DNA of 34,307 bases from a virus: positions 1 through 34,307 of IMG/VR virus record IMGVR_UViG_3300027743_000063; one strand, written 5' to 3'. The translations under genes were made by a program, and so were the position numbers. Shown one piece after another: positions 1 to 7,107 of the stretch; position 1 is the first letter of the stretch, and every line of letters begins with the position of its first letter. The notes beneath the pieces were generated by a model. That model saw only the letters and a program-made list of their open reading frames with translations. It made no database searches and had not been told where the DNA came from.

Positions 1-4
1 CAGG

Positions 5-36
5 CCCCCAGCCCAGCCCCCCCAGAGCCCCAGCCC
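5..36 (-). other. G-quadruplex-prone G-rich tract
   Basis: On the minus strand this reads as five runs of 3 to 7 guanines separated by CT or CTCT. That fits the standard pattern for a four-layer-stack G-quadruplex with very short loops. It lies directly after the stop codon of the methyltransferase-like gene (38-646), in the gap of about 130 bp that would separate that gene from the large terminase if the window ends join. It could act as a transcription-slowing element or mark a packaging or terminus site; both are inference. Confidence 0.5.
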
Positions 37-37
37 G

Positions 38-646
38 TTACCGGCGGCGCTCCAGCACGACCGCGATGTACTGCACCCGGGCCGGCGTCAGGCCGCGCGC
101 CCGCCACCGCCGGATCACCGTGCCGCCCATCCGCTCCACCACGCCGTTCAGCGCCCGGGCGATCAGCTCGTCGTAGCCCTCGGCGCTCAGGATGGGCGTC
201 TTGAACTTCAGGCCCGCCGCCCGACGCAGCGCGTGGGGAATGAGCCCGGTGCGCGTCTTGAGCCAGGTCCCTTCGGTGAACACGATCCCGACGACCTCGC
301 CCGGCTGCATCGGCCGGCGCGCGCCGAGGATCGCCATCTGGTCCCACGGGGCCCCGTAGGCGTCGAAGTCGAAGCAGTTGAACGCGGTCAGGTCGATGGC
401 GCGCATGACGCGCTGGTTGTCGGCGACGTAGCACGTCCGCGCGTCCTGGTGCCACCGCGCGTCGCACCCGACGTAGCGGCTGGCCTCGTGCCAGATGGCG
501 TCGTAGAGCAGCCCGGTCCCGGCGAAGGCATCGAACACGCGCGTCTGGTCGGGCCCGAGGGCGTCGAGCACGTGGCGGCGCAGTTGCACCTTGGCTTTCT
601 TCGCCCCCTTGGCGTTGTCGATCTTCGGGATTGGGAGCGGGCTCAT
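38..646 (-). CDS. Class I SAM-dependent methyltransferase-fold protein (202 aa)
   Basis: The N-terminal third carries a glycine-rich SAM-binding motif (DAFAGTG, about residues 39-45), followed by an acidic end of strand 2 (YVGCD, about 58-62), typical of a Rossmann-fold methyltransferase. A later motif, CFDFDAYGAPW (about residues 91-101), sits where DNA methyltransferases have their catalytic NPPY/DPPY loop. It resembles the D-x-D-x-[YF]-G-x-P type seen in some RNA methyltransferases, so the substrate is uncertain. The ATG overlaps the stop of the upstream gene (ATGA at 643-646), so the two are translationally coupled. It lies in the packaging block with the terminase genes, the HNH nuclease and a ParB-like protein. 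Modification of phage or host nucleic acid is a reasonable inference. Confidence 0.65.
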   Translation of the reverse strand: MSPLPIPKIDNAKGAKKAKVQLRRHVLDALGPDQTRVFDAFAGTGLLYDAIWHEASRYVGCDARWHQDARTCYVADNQRVMRAIDLTAFNCFDFDAYGAPWDQMAILGARRPMQPGEVVGIVFTEGTWLKTRTGLIPHALRRAAGLKFKTPILSAEGYDELIARALNGVVERMGGTVIRRWRARGLTPARVQYIAVVLERRR

Positions 647-984
647 CGGATGTCCCCATTGGAATCGACCCAGGCTCGCTGGACGCGCTTAGCCACCAGC
701 CACTGACGCACCAGCGCGGACGGCTCCGGCCAGGGCACGGTGCCAGACCGATCGTTCAGGAACGCACGCTCGGGCTCGGTCAGCGGCGGCCCGTCGCGGG
801 TGATCCGGGCGATCAGCACGACCCGCCGGCGCTCGGCCAGCGTCGGCTCCCAACTCAGGAAGTCGAGCACCTGGCGCATGAGGGCCGGGTCGCCCTTCGC
901 CTGGGTGTGCGCGAGCATCCGCTTCGTGAACCCCGGCACCAGGCGTTCCGTCTCCACCGCAATCGACGCCCGCTTGCGTGTCAC
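643..984 (-). CDS. Conserved phage hypothetical protein (113 aa)
   Basis: I do not recognise a named family. The start is a GTG that overlaps the stop of the ParB-like gene (GTGA at 981-984), and its own stop overlaps the next start (ATGA at 643-646), so it is the middle gene of a coupled trio. The protein is soluble and helical, rich in charged residues, with no membrane segment, signal peptide or cysteine motif. Longer open frames extend further upstream but run inside the ParB-like gene and are shadows; the overlapping GTG decides the start. Its place between a ParB-like nuclease-fold protein and a methyltransferase-fold protein suggests an accessory role in the packaging or modification cluster. 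Confidence 0.7.
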   Translation of the reverse strand: MTRKRASIAVETERLVPGFTKRMLAHTQAKGDPALMRQVLDFLSWEPTLAERRRVVLIARITRDGPPLTEPERAFLNDRSGTVPWPEPSALVRQWLVAKRVQRAWVDSNGDIR

Positions 985-1658
985 CAGTCGTCCTCCTTCG
1001 CCGCCGGTTGATCCTGCACGAGCCCGAGCTCGACCTCGACGCCCTCGACTTCGGCCATGACGGTCTTGAGCTTGTCGAGCGCGAGGGCCTGCGACTGGAG
1101 CGGCCCGCGAATCGCAATCCAGAACTTGTCGTGGACCCCGCTGGTATCGAGTTCCTTGACGACCGCCTCTTTGGCGCTCTGCTCGCGCATGTGCTTCTTG
1201 AGTTCGGCCTCGTCGAAGAACGGGCGCAGCGGCAGCTTGTGCAGCCGGTCGTCCATCAGCTGATCGGCGTCCCACTTGGACAGCTCGCCGGTGCGGTTGT
1301 CGTAGAGCGCGAGGGCGCGTTTCTCCTCGGCGCTCAGGCCCTTCCGGCGCACGGCGACCAGCGTCTTGCCGTCGGTGTCGATGATATGCAGCTTCGTGAC
1401 GCCCGCTTCGGCGGCGGCCTCGACGACGCCGTTGCCGGCGAGGATCACGTTGTCCTCGTCGATGACGATGGAGCGCGCCGCCCCGACTTGCTCGATGGAC
1501 TCTTGCAGCATCTTGGCGCCGCGTGGCGTGTGCAGCCGCCGGTTCACGAGGTCCGGTTTCAGGTCGGCGAGCGTTAGGTCATTGTCGGGCCCCGTGCGTA
1601 GGCGGACCGGTCGGCCCGGTGATCGCTTCGGCGGTGCGTCGTCCTTCACTCCGTCCAT
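981..1658 (-). CDS. ParB/sulfiredoxin-fold protein of the phage packaging region (225 aa)
   Basis: After a basic, proline-containing N terminus the protein shows the ParB N-terminal pattern: DLTLADLKPDLVNRR, then a helix (RGAKMLQESIEQVG), then VILAGNGVVEAAAEAG (about residues 71-86), where ParB proteins have the GxxRxxA motif. Here the usual arginine is replaced (GNGVVEAA). LSAEEKRALALYDNRTGELS follows. Proteins of this type often lie next to terminase genes in phages and near methyltransferases; a nicking or NTP-binding role is known for the fold, but is not shown here. A strong ribosome site (AAAGGAGG) sits 5 bases before the ATG, inside the end of the small terminase gene. The stop overlaps the next gene. 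Confidence 0.75.
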   Translation of the reverse strand: MDGVKDDAPPKRSPGRPVRLRTGPDNDLTLADLKPDLVNRRLHTPRGAKMLQESIEQVGAARSIVIDEDNVILAGNGVVEAAAEAGVTKLHIIDTDGKTLVAVRRKGLSAEEKRALALYDNRTGELSKWDADQLMDDRLHKLPLRPFFDEAELKKHMREQSAKEAVVKELDTSGVHDKFWIAIRGPLQSQALALDKLKTVMAEVEGVEVELGLVQDQPAAKEDDW

Positions 1659-1669
1659 TGCTGCCTCCT

Positions 1670-2155
1670 TTAGTTGATCGCCGCCGGCGGCTCATCGAAC
1701 TCGCTGAACTGATCCTCGGCGCCCTCGTTCACCATCGACACGCGCGACCGGCTCGAGGGCGTCAGCCCCAGCTCCGGCCACAGCTTGATGCACGACTGGA
1801 GCGCCCGGGTCGCAATCGACAGATACGGGTTGGGGATCGGGTAGCCGCTGGGGGCCTGGACGATCATGCCGCGCCGTTCGATGCCCTCGATCGCGGCGAG
1901 ATACCGCGACCACTCGATGCACAGCGCGAGCAGGGCACTGCGGTCGGCCGCGCTGATCTGCCGCGCCTTGCGCAGCTTCGGCGCTTGATACAACCACTCG
2001 GCTTGCGCGACGGGGTTGTTCTGGAGCTCCGGCGGCGGCGTGTCGAACACGGAGTCGGGCAGCGGCAGTTGGGGCTCGTTGGCGTTGAACGCCCGCTTGC
2101 CGGCGTTGCCGTCGAGCCGTCGCTGCGCCGTGGGTTTCGGTTTACGTCCGCGCAT
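1670..2155 (-). CDS. terS: Terminase small subunit, P27-like
   Basis: The DNA-recognition subunit of the packaging motor. The N terminus MRGRKPKPTAQRRLDGNAGKR is the hallmark start of the P27 family of small terminases: a basic arm with a KP-x-x-x-R-x-LxGNPGKR-like stretch. A helical core with ADRSALLALCIEWSRY and a C-terminal stretch on substrate-length helices follow. The length (161 aa) is normal for the family. It overlaps the upstream HNH gene by 14 bases, the common HNH-TerS order of HK97-type phages. The large subunit is at 34213-32555, on the same strand at the other end of the window, so on a circular map only three genes separate them. Confidence 0.9.
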   Translation of the reverse strand: MRGRKPKPTAQRRLDGNAGKRAFNANEPQLPLPDSVFDTPPPELQNNPVAQAEWLYQAPKLRKARQISAADRSALLALCIEWSRYLAAIEGIERRGMIVQAPSGYPIPNPYLSIATRALQSCIKLWPELGLTPSSRSRVSMVNEGAEDQFSEFDEPPAAIN

Positions 2156-2501
2156 AGGGATGTTGCTTCGCGGTGTTACAGCCGGTGCAGAGCGACTGGC
2201 TGTTGGCCGGCGAGCGATGCGCGCCGCCCTGGCGCAGCGCGACGATGTGGTCGGTCACGGTGGCGCGCACCTTCCGCCCTTCCCGGGCGCACCGACTGTG
2301 CTCGGCGTGCAGCTTGCCGTCGGCGCGTTGGCCGCACCACGGGAACTGCCGGAGCCAGTTGAGCGAGAACACGTCCCAGGCGGCGTCATAGCCTCGCTCG
2401 CGCGCCGTCCCTCGGGCGACCTCGCGCAGCAGGATGCAATGGGGACACGGCCCGCGAAAGATGCCGTGGCCGCGAGGACAAGGACGCCTGCCGGTGCGCA
2501 T
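2142..2501 (-). CDS. HNH endonuclease next to small terminase
   Basis: A 119-residue protein with the HNH/zinc-ribbon layout: CPRGHG and CPHC (about residues 8-21), then CGQRADGKLHAEH, then the nuclease core TVTDHIVALRQGG (about residues 82-94) with the catalytic DH, then SLCTGCNTAK completing the second metal pair. In HK97-like and many cos phages a small HNH nuclease lies just upstream of the small terminase and is needed for terminase cutting of concatemers. The order here is the same, with a 14-bp overlap with terS. This favours cohesive-end packaging. The ATG is 3 bases after the previous stop. Confidence 0.9.
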   Translation of the reverse strand: MRTGRRPCPRGHGIFRGPCPHCILLREVARGTARERGYDAAWDVFSLNWLRQFPWCGQRADGKLHAEHSRCAREGRKVRATVTDHIVALRQGGAHRSPANSQSLCTGCNTAKQHPYART

Positions 2502-2504
2502 GAC

Positions 2505-2894
2505 TCACACGATGACGCCGTGCGCGTGAAGCTGTTGCTTGAACCAGACCGCGAGCGCGGGGCCGTGAAGCCAGGACGCGGCCAGCATCGCGACGACGCA
2601 GCCGTAGTGAAACTCGTCGAGGACGATGGGCCGCACGACGCCGGCGAGCTCGAGGAACGTCGGCGCGGCCACGTCGGCGACGGTGAGCCGGTCGTCGGCG
2701 TCGAGCGCGAGTTCCATCTGGTCGGCCCAGTACTCGGCCAGGCGCGGCACCGCCGCGGCCGCCAGCGCCAGCCGCCCGGCGTCGTTGGCGCGGACCCACC
2801 AGGTGGCCCAGTCGCCCGGCGCGGCGGGGCAGCCCTCCGGCAGCGGGTTCTCGTCCAGCATCGTGGCCCAGATGATCGGGTCGCCAATCTTCAT
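2505..2894 (-). CDS. Phage hypothetical protein (129 aa)
   Basis: Not recognised with confidence. The protein is soluble, tryptophan-rich in its first half (APGDWATWWVRANDAGRLAL) and contains an acidic helical centre (LALDADDRLTVADVAAPTFLELAGVVRP). The ATG overlaps the stop of the upstream gene (ATGA at 2891-2894), so it is coupled to the small zinc-binding protein before it and sits directly before the HNH nuclease. No membrane segments or catalytic motifs can be seen. A longer open frame extends upstream to 3146, but that part overlaps the preceding gene and lacks a ribosome site. Confidence 0.65.
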   Translation of the reverse strand: MKIGDPIIWATMLDENPLPEGCPAAPGDWATWWVRANDAGRLALAAAAVPRLAEYWADQMELALDADDRLTVADVAAPTFLELAGVVRPIVLDEFHYGCVVAMLAASWLHGPALAVWFKQQLHAHGVIV

Positions 2895-3124
2895 AGCTTC
2901 ACGCGCTTGACGGCCTCGAGGACGACCTCGCCGCACGTGTCGCAGCGGACCGCGATGGCCTCGACGCCCTCGGTCATGGACACGGTGCGCGTCTGCCGAT
3001 TGACCGCCGCGATCTTCTCGCTCACCACGCGCACCTGGTGGCCGACGTGTTTGCGCAGCGTCGTGGCGAGATCCGCCTCGGGCTTCTGGGCGGGGGCGGG
3101 GGGGTGTGCGTTGACCTTCGTCAT
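2891..3124 (-). CDS. Small CxxC-containing phage protein (77 aa)
   Basis: A 77-residue protein with an extended, proline-rich N terminus, a basic middle (TLRKHVGHQVRVVSEKIAAV) and a single C-terminal CxxC (RCDTCGEVVLEAV). One CxxC could make half a zinc site, completed by dimerisation or by the histidines. The ATG at 3124 is chosen over the TTG one codon upstream. It is the first gene after a repeat-containing gap of 130 bp (3125-3254), and its stop overlaps the next start, so it probably heads a translational unit running to the terminase genes. Function unknown. Confidence 0.6.
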   Translation of the reverse strand: MTKVNAHPPAPAQKPEADLATTLRKHVGHQVRVVSEKIAAVNRQTRTVSMTEGVEAIAVRCDTCGEVVLEAVKRVKL

Positions 3125-3181
3125 CAAGCCGTCCGATCAGTTTCACGCCTGACGTTCAGGGCATCAGGTGATACCGTCCCC

Positions 3182-3253
3182 GCGCAGTCGGGCGGTGCCG
3201 TGCCAGCGCAGCGGCGCCGTGCCGTGCTGGCGCAGCGGCGCCGTGCCGTCTGC
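3182..3253. repeat. Three tandem 24-bp repeats in an intergenic gap
   Basis: Three head-to-tail copies of a 24-base unit (3182-3205, 3206-3229, 3230-3253). The second and third are nearly identical (GCGCAGCGGCGCCGTGCCGT plus four bases) and the first is more diverged. They fill most of the only gap between the genes ending at 3255 and starting at 3124. The unit is self-complementary in part (GGCGCC core), so each copy can fold. Protein-binding sites or recombination-prone spacer DNA are both possible. Confidence 0.75.
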
Positions 3254-3254
3254 C

Positions 3255-3482
3255 TCATTTGCGGGCCTGTGCTTCCAGGTATTTGTCGAGGGTTTCCCGA
3301 TACTCCTCCAGGTGCTCGAGGCGCGTGCGCAGCCGCCCGATCTCTTTTTCGAGATCGGCCTGGTGATCGATGGCCGTCGCCAGCTCCTCCAGCTCCACGC
3401 GCACATCGCTGTCGACGCGCGTGCCGGCGGCCTTCAAGGCGAGCCCGAGGTAGTGGCGCAGCAGATCGCCGGGGGTCGTCAT
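3255..3482 (-). CDS. Small coiled-coil protein (75 aa)
   Basis: A 75-residue protein. From about residue 30 to the end it is a continuous heptad-like charged helix (VELEELATAIDHQADLEKEI, then RLRTRLEHLEEYRETLDKYL), so a dimeric or trimeric coiled coil is very likely. The start overlaps the previous stop (ATGA at 3479-3482). It is the last gene of the fibre-side operon before the 24-bp repeats. It could be a structural linker or a chaperone for the fibre proteins encoded upstream; this is inference from position only. Confidence 0.65.
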   Translation of the reverse strand: MTTPGDLLRHYLGLALKAAGTRVDSDVRVELEELATAIDHQADLEKEIGRLRTRLEHLEEYRETLDKYLEAQARK

Positions 3483-3862
3483 ACTTCACCGTCGTGGCGG
3501 AAGTCCGGCACCACGTCGCCATCGAGGCAGTACCAGAGATGGAGGCAGTAGGGGTGCCGGTTCACGTACTCCGACAGGGGCGGGAGCACCTGCAGCGCCG
3601 TGCGGTCGTCGCCGACGAAGATGCTTTTCGCGCGCTTCAACTCGTCCCACGTCGGCAACCTATCCGGCGTGCTGAGCGAGACGTGGACCCAGCGCCGCCC
3701 GTCGCGCTCGCGTTGCACGGTGAGGATGACGCGGAGGCGGTCGTGAATGTGGCGGAACACGTTGCCGCCCACGACCAGCGGCGTCCAGCCCTTCGCCAGC
3801 GTCACGTTCCCCAGATACTCCAGCGTCAGCGCGGTGCCCTCGGGGTTGAGCGTCGCAATCAT
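3479..3862 (-). CDS. DUF7694-like phage protein (127 aa)
   Basis: The sequence follows the pattern of a small conserved phage family (I believe DUF7694): LRVILTVQRERDGRRWVHVS, then LPTWDELKRAKSIFVGDDRT, then LPPLSEYVNRHPYCLHLWYC, ending in a conserved PDF. The family is widespread in actinophage and other siphovirus genomes, and its function is not known. The ATG overlaps the stop of the upstream fibre-like gene (ATGA at 3859-3862) and the stop overlaps the next start, so it is coupled on both sides. The length is normal for the family. No signal peptide or membrane segment. Confidence 0.7.
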   Translation of the reverse strand: MIATLNPEGTALTLEYLGNVTLAKGWTPLVVGGNVFRHIHDRLRVILTVQRERDGRRWVHVSLSTPDRLPTWDELKRAKSIFVGDDRTALQVLPPLSEYVNRHPYCLHLWYCLDGDVVPDFRHDGEV

Positions 3863-4527
3863 AGGATCGTCACCATCGGTTGACTGGCGTCCGCGCCCGC
3901 CTTGAACACGGCGATGCTGGCGGTCTTGGGCGAGCCGCCGGTCACGGTCCACACGGGATTGACGGTCGCGGCGACGGCCTGGATCAGATACGCGGCGTGC
4001 GACCCCATGCTCGTGCCGGGCACGTAGGGCTTCGAGCCGGCAATCGTGAACCCCGAATCAATCGTGACGGTCGCGCCGCCGTTGTTGTCGTGGACGATGC
4101 CGGTGACGATCAAGCAGCCCGGGGTGGGCGGGGTCACGGGGCCCGCCGCGAGCGTGGCCGGCGTGCCGTCGGCGCCGTTCTCGCCGCTCACCGGCGCGGC
4201 CGTGTCCACCCCGCTCCACGCTTGCGCGACCAGGGCGCCATACGAAGTCGTCGCCGCATACGAGAACGTATGGCCGGGCCCGAGCTTGCCCGCCGGCGGC
4301 GCGACGCAGTAGTAGATTTTGTGAAAGTTCCCGCCCGACGTGCCGTGGAGCGTCAGGCCGATCCACGTGTTGCCCTTGGAATCGGACACCGTGACCGGCC
4401 CGCTGCCGGGCCCGTACAGCCCCACGCTCATCAGCAGCAGGTTCGCGCCCGTCGTGTCCATCGCGGCGGTCGTGCCGCCGTTGACGCCGTTGCCCGTGAC
4501 GGGCGTGACCAACAGGGACCACGGCAT
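3859..4527 (-). CDS. Predicted virion surface/fibre-like beta protein (222 aa)
   Basis: Rich in Gly, Thr, Ser, Val and Ala throughout, with short beta-strand-like stretches (ATVTIDSGFTIAGS, NPVWTVTGGSPKTASIAVF) and almost no charge clusters. This composition is typical of phage fibre heads and capsid decoration proteins. The pattern around DSKGNTWIGLTLHG and WSGVDTAAPV is common in phage and secreted beta-sandwich proteins. It is encoded 2 bp after the collagen-like gene and coupled to the next gene. No signal peptide is present, which suits a virion part better than a secreted protein. The exact role is unknown. Confidence 0.6.
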   Translation of the reverse strand: MPWSLLVTPVTGNGVNGGTTAAMDTTGANLLLMSVGLYGPGSGPVTVSDSKGNTWIGLTLHGTSGGNFHKIYYCVAPPAGKLGPGHTFSYAATTSYGALVAQAWSGVDTAAPVSGENGADGTPATLAAGPVTPPTPGCLIVTGIVHDNNGGATVTIDSGFTIAGSKPYVPGTSMGSHAAYLIQAVAATVNPVWTVTGGSPKTASIAVFKAGADASQPMVTIL

Positions 4528-4529
4528 GG

Positions 4530-5369
4530 CTACGGTCCAGGCGTGTGCTGCACGAACAGCGTCACGCCGAGATTGGTGGGCGCGCCCACGGGCGCAGACA
4601 GGACGATGGTCAGCTCGTCGTCCGCGGCGAGCGCCTGGCTGAGTGCGGTCGTCGCGGCGGTCGTCGTGACGGTGATGACGCCGCCGACGTTGCTGCCGTT
4701 GCGCTTCACCTGGACGCCGACACTCGTGCCGCTCCCCAGCTTCGCGCGCACACCGACCAGCGTGGCCGTCTGCGTGGCGAGCGGCACGAACAGCGCGGGC
4801 AGGGTGGTCAACGTGCTCACGTTGCCGACCAGGCCCCAGGTGTGGCCGAGGCGGAACGGCAGCGTCACGCCGGTCGGGCCGGTCGGGCCGGTGGGGCCGA
4901 CGTTGCCTTGCGGCCCGGTGGCCCCGGTGTCGCCCTTCGGCCCCTGACTGCCCGTGGGGCCGATGGGGCCTTGCGGCCCGATGTCGCCTTGCGGCCCGGT
5001 GAGTCCGATCTCGCCCTGCGCCCCGGTGGGGCCCGTGGCGCCAGTGGGGCCCTGCGGCCCGGCGTCGCCCTCGGGGCCTTCGATGCCCTGCGGCCCGGCG
5101 GGGCCCGGCTCGCCTTGGGGCCCGATGGGGCCCGGGTCGCCTTGCGGTCCCGTGGCACCAGGCGGGCCGGCGGGCCCCCCGGCCGGTCCCGGGTCGCCTT
5201 GGGGGCCGGCGGGACCAGGCGGCCCGTCCGCCCCAGCCGGCCCGTCCGCCCCTGGGGGCCCGACTGCGCCCGGCGGGCCCGCCACGCCCGGGGGGCCCTG
5301 CATGCCCGTGGTGAACAGCGAAATCGCGGCGGGCGGCGGCGGGACCACTACGTCCATCGGCTCAGTCAT
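4530..5369 (-). CDS. Collagen-like fibre protein (279 aa)
   Basis: After a short N terminus (about 20 residues, with a run of prolines) there are nearly 50 Gly-X-Y triplets, about residues 22-167, rich in GPP, GPQ, GPT, GPI and GDP. One extra glycine breaks the register ([11 protein letters not shown]). A C-terminal beta-rich domain of about 110 residues ([15 protein letters not shown] to FVQHTPGP) is likely to trimerise and act as the head of the fibre. Collagen-like triple helices are well known in phage tail and head fibres. The start overlaps the stop of the upstream gene (ATGA at 5366-5369). The repeat DNA is GC-rich with long open frames on the other strand, which are shadows. Confidence 0.85.
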   Translation of the reverse strand: MTEPMDVVVPPPPAAISLFTTGMQGPPGVAGPPGAVGPPGADGPAGADGPPGPAGPQGDPGPAGGPAGPPGATGPQGDPGPIGPQGEPGPAGPQGIEGPEGDAGPQGPTGATGPTGAQGEIGLTGPQGDIGPQGPIGPTGSQGPKGDTGATGPQGNVGPTGPTGPTGVTLPFRLGHTWGLVGNVSTLTTLPALFVPLATQTATLVGVRAKLGSGTSVGVQVKRNGSNVGGVITVTTTAATTALSQALAADDELTIVLSAPVGAPTNLGVTLFVQHTPGP

Positions 5370-5701
5370 GGCGTCACCGTGATGTCCCCGCGCACGTCGA
5401 CGGTGCCGGCGACCATCGTCCGCACGTCGCCCGACAGGTAGCGGAACTCGAGATCCCATTGCGCGGAGGCAGGCAGCGCGCGGGCGGCCTCCGCCGAGAG
5501 CGTGAGCGTGACCGCATTGCCCGAGACCGTGCAGGGCAGCGTGACGGGCGGCGCACCGGACGCGCGCCGGATCTCGGCGGCGACCACCACGTCGGTGAGG
5601 TCGTGCGGCTGGGTGCGGCCGGCATCGTCCCAGAACTGGTAGCCCCAGCGTTGCGTGTCGCCGCGATAGAGCACGAGGGGATGGTCGAACGGCAGCGTCA
5701 T
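5366..5701 (-). CDS. Small structural protein with fibre-anchor-like pattern (111 aa)
   Basis: The N-terminal stretch ([20 protein letters not shown], then [12 protein letters not shown]) matches the motif commonly found at the start of phage baseplate and fibre-associated proteins: a small beta-sandwich beginning with a RGDT-W pattern and a DLT segment. The rest alternates hydrophobic residues like beta strands ([39 protein letters not shown]). It lies directly upstream of and is coupled to the collagen-like gene, so it may connect that fibre to the particle. An assignment to virion structure is inference. Confidence 0.6.
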   Translation of the reverse strand: MTLPFDHPLVLYRGDTQRWGYQFWDDAGRTQPHDLTDVVVAAEIRRASGAPPVTLPCTVSGNAVTLTLSAEAARALPASAQWDLEFRYLSGDVRTMVAGTVDVRGDITVTP

Positions 5702-5708
5702 CGGGCCC

Positions 5709-6395
5709 TCACAGCGTGGTCGTGTCCAGCCACCACGCCAGGAAGAACGTGGCGCAGCGCCCGTTGCCGCGGGGGTCGAGGAGTTGCCCCACGTAGATCG
5801 GGTCGCCGCTGGTGCGGTTCTGGACGCGCCCGATCTGGTCGAACACCTTGAGCGCCATCGCACGCGCGACCGCATCGAGGACTTGCGGTTTGGTCAGCGC
5901 GATCGGGAAGTCCACGTCGTCGTCGTGTGCGGTCGTGTAGAACTCGGTCTTGGTGACTGGCTTGCCGTCGCGCACCTCCTCCACCGAGTGCGAGGCCTCC
6001 AGCGGTTGATCGTCCACGTAGCGCCCGACGCCGGCCGGCAGCAGCTCCGGCCGCGACTGGAACGTGTGCCACGGGCTCGTCGACGTTTGCGGGCGCGGCG
6101 CCGCGCGTTGCACGCGCACGGCCAGCACTTCGACCGGCATGTTCGGCACGAGCAGATACCCGGCCTGCAAGGCCTCGCGCATCTTCGTGTAGTAGGTGAC
6201 GCGGCGCGCGGTGCGATTGAGCGCGGCCGTGACGACCGAGGTGTTCCAGCCGTTGGTGACGGCGAGTTGCTGGTGCAGCGCGAGCTCGTCGGCTTCGTCC
6301 GCGAGCGCCTGGAGCTTGCGGCCGCACCACGCCACGAGGGCGTCCTGCGCGGGCGCGATCTCGGCGGGCGTGAGAGCCACGAGGTTGAGGTCCAT
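5709..6395 (-). CDS. Phage hypothetical protein (228 aa)
   Basis: Not recognised. It is a soluble mixed alpha/beta protein: an acidic, alanine-rich helical first part (DALVAWCGRKLQALADEADE, about residues 18-37), then TNGWNTSVVTAALNRTARRV, then a more polar C-terminal half (TKPQVLDAVARAMALKVFDQ). The ATG at 6395 has a purine-rich GGAAAGG tract upstream. Longer open frames continue to 6467, but there is no ribosome site there. It is the first gene after the 6396-6518 gap and likely heads the run into the fibre genes. I see no peptidoglycan hydrolase motif, although the position would also allow a lysis or virion role. Confidence 0.6.
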   Translation of the reverse strand: MDLNLVALTPAEIAPAQDALVAWCGRKLQALADEADELALHQQLAVTNGWNTSVVTAALNRTARRVTYYTKMREALQAGYLLVPNMPVEVLAVRVQRAAPRPQTSTSPWHTFQSRPELLPAGVGRYVDDQPLEASHSVEEVRDGKPVTKTEFYTTAHDDDVDFPIALTKPQVLDAVARAMALKVFDQIGRVQNRTSGDPIYVGQLLDPRGNGRCATFFLAWWLDTTTL

Positions 6396-6447
6396 GGTGG
6401 GGGGCCTTTCCTGACACGTCGACGGCCACCGGGCGTGGGCCCTTCGA

Positions 6448-6474
6448 TCACGAGGGGTTGGCAGCAACCCGTGA
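6448..6474. terminator. Intergenic hairpin, possible weak terminator
   Basis: An inner stem GGGTTG/CAACCC (6455-6460 with 6465-6470, loop GCAG) is extended by TCAC/GTGA (6448-6451 with 6471-6474) across a small bulge. It lies in the gap of 123 bp between the proline-rich gene, which ends at 6519, and the next minus-strand start at 6395. There is no T-run, so it may be a pause or RNA-processing hairpin rather than an intrinsic terminator. Confidence 0.4.
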
Positions 6475-6518
6475 CCGAACCCCAGCCTGCACGCCCGATG
6501 GCCGACCGACCTCCTAGC

Positions 6519-7073
6519 TCAGTACGTCTTCGGCGGCTTCGTCTCCGCCGTGGGCGGCAACGTGTTGTCCGGGCGCGCGCCGCCCTCGACGGGCACGAGC
6601 ACCCAGCCATAGATCGGACTGAACTTCAGCTCGAACTTCCCGTCCCGCTGCGGCGGGTCGGGCAGCACGATGGGCAACGAGACGCTGGGCGGCTCACTGT
6701 CCGGCGGCAGCGTGTTGTCCGGCCCGATGGGCGGCAGGACGATGGGATGCGACGGACGCACCGGGGGCGACGGCCAGACGCCTGGGGGCGGACCACCCGG
6801 CGCGATGGGATGCGTGGGGAACCCGGGGCCCGTCGAGGGGTAGGGCGGCTGGCCGCCGCCGCCCGGCGCAATCGGATGCGTCGGGAACCCCGGGCCGGTC
6901 GAGGGGTAGGGCGGCTGGCCGCCCGGCGCAATCGGATGCGTCGGGAAGCCCGGGCCCGTCGAGGGGTACGGGGGCTGCCCGGGCAGACCCTGCCCCGGCC
7001 AGCCGGGGACGCCGTAGCCAGGATCGACGGGGGCGCCGTCGAGGAACGTGATGAGTGCGACCTTGGAGTTCAT
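6519..7073 (-). CDS. Proline-rich tandem-repeat protein (184 aa)
   Basis: About 60% of the protein is Pro, Gly, Ser and Thr. Three near-identical units of about 20 residues, each containing GQPPYPSTGPGFPTHPIAPG, lie at about residues 32-92. The third spacer is slightly longer. A Pro-rich linker follows, then a short folded C-terminal part (FELKFSPIYGWVLVPVEGGA) found at the end of similar phage proteins. The ATG at 7073 follows a GGAGAG ribosome site. There is no signal peptide, so it is probably a virion-associated or flexible spacer protein, not a secreted one. It sits between the lipoprotein/membrane pair and the fibre genes. Confidence 0.7.
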   Translation of the reverse strand: MNSKVALITFLDGAPVDPGYGVPGWPGQGLPGQPPYPSTGPGFPTHPIAPGGQPPYPSTGPGFPTHPIAPGGGGQPPYPSTGPGFPTHPIAPGGPPPGVWPSPPVRPSHPIVLPPIGPDNTLPPDSEPPSVSLPIVLPDPPQRDGKFELKFSPIYGWVLVPVEGGARPDNTLPPTAETKPPKTY

Positions 7074-7107
7074 GGTTGGTGTTCTCTCCTGTTGGTGGTG
7101 ACGACGA

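Noticed and set aside
3164-3406. Minus-strand ORF containing the 8-residue repeats GTAPLRQH and similar
   Set aside because: It reads the 24-bp repeats but overlaps the coiled-coil gene in another frame, has no ribosome site and is low complexity.
4545-5441. Gly/Arg/Ala/Pro-rich plus-strand frames opposite the collagen-like gene
   Set aside because: The complement of GPP/GPQ codons also reads as an open repetitive frame. The minus strand has the coupled start and the folded end domain.
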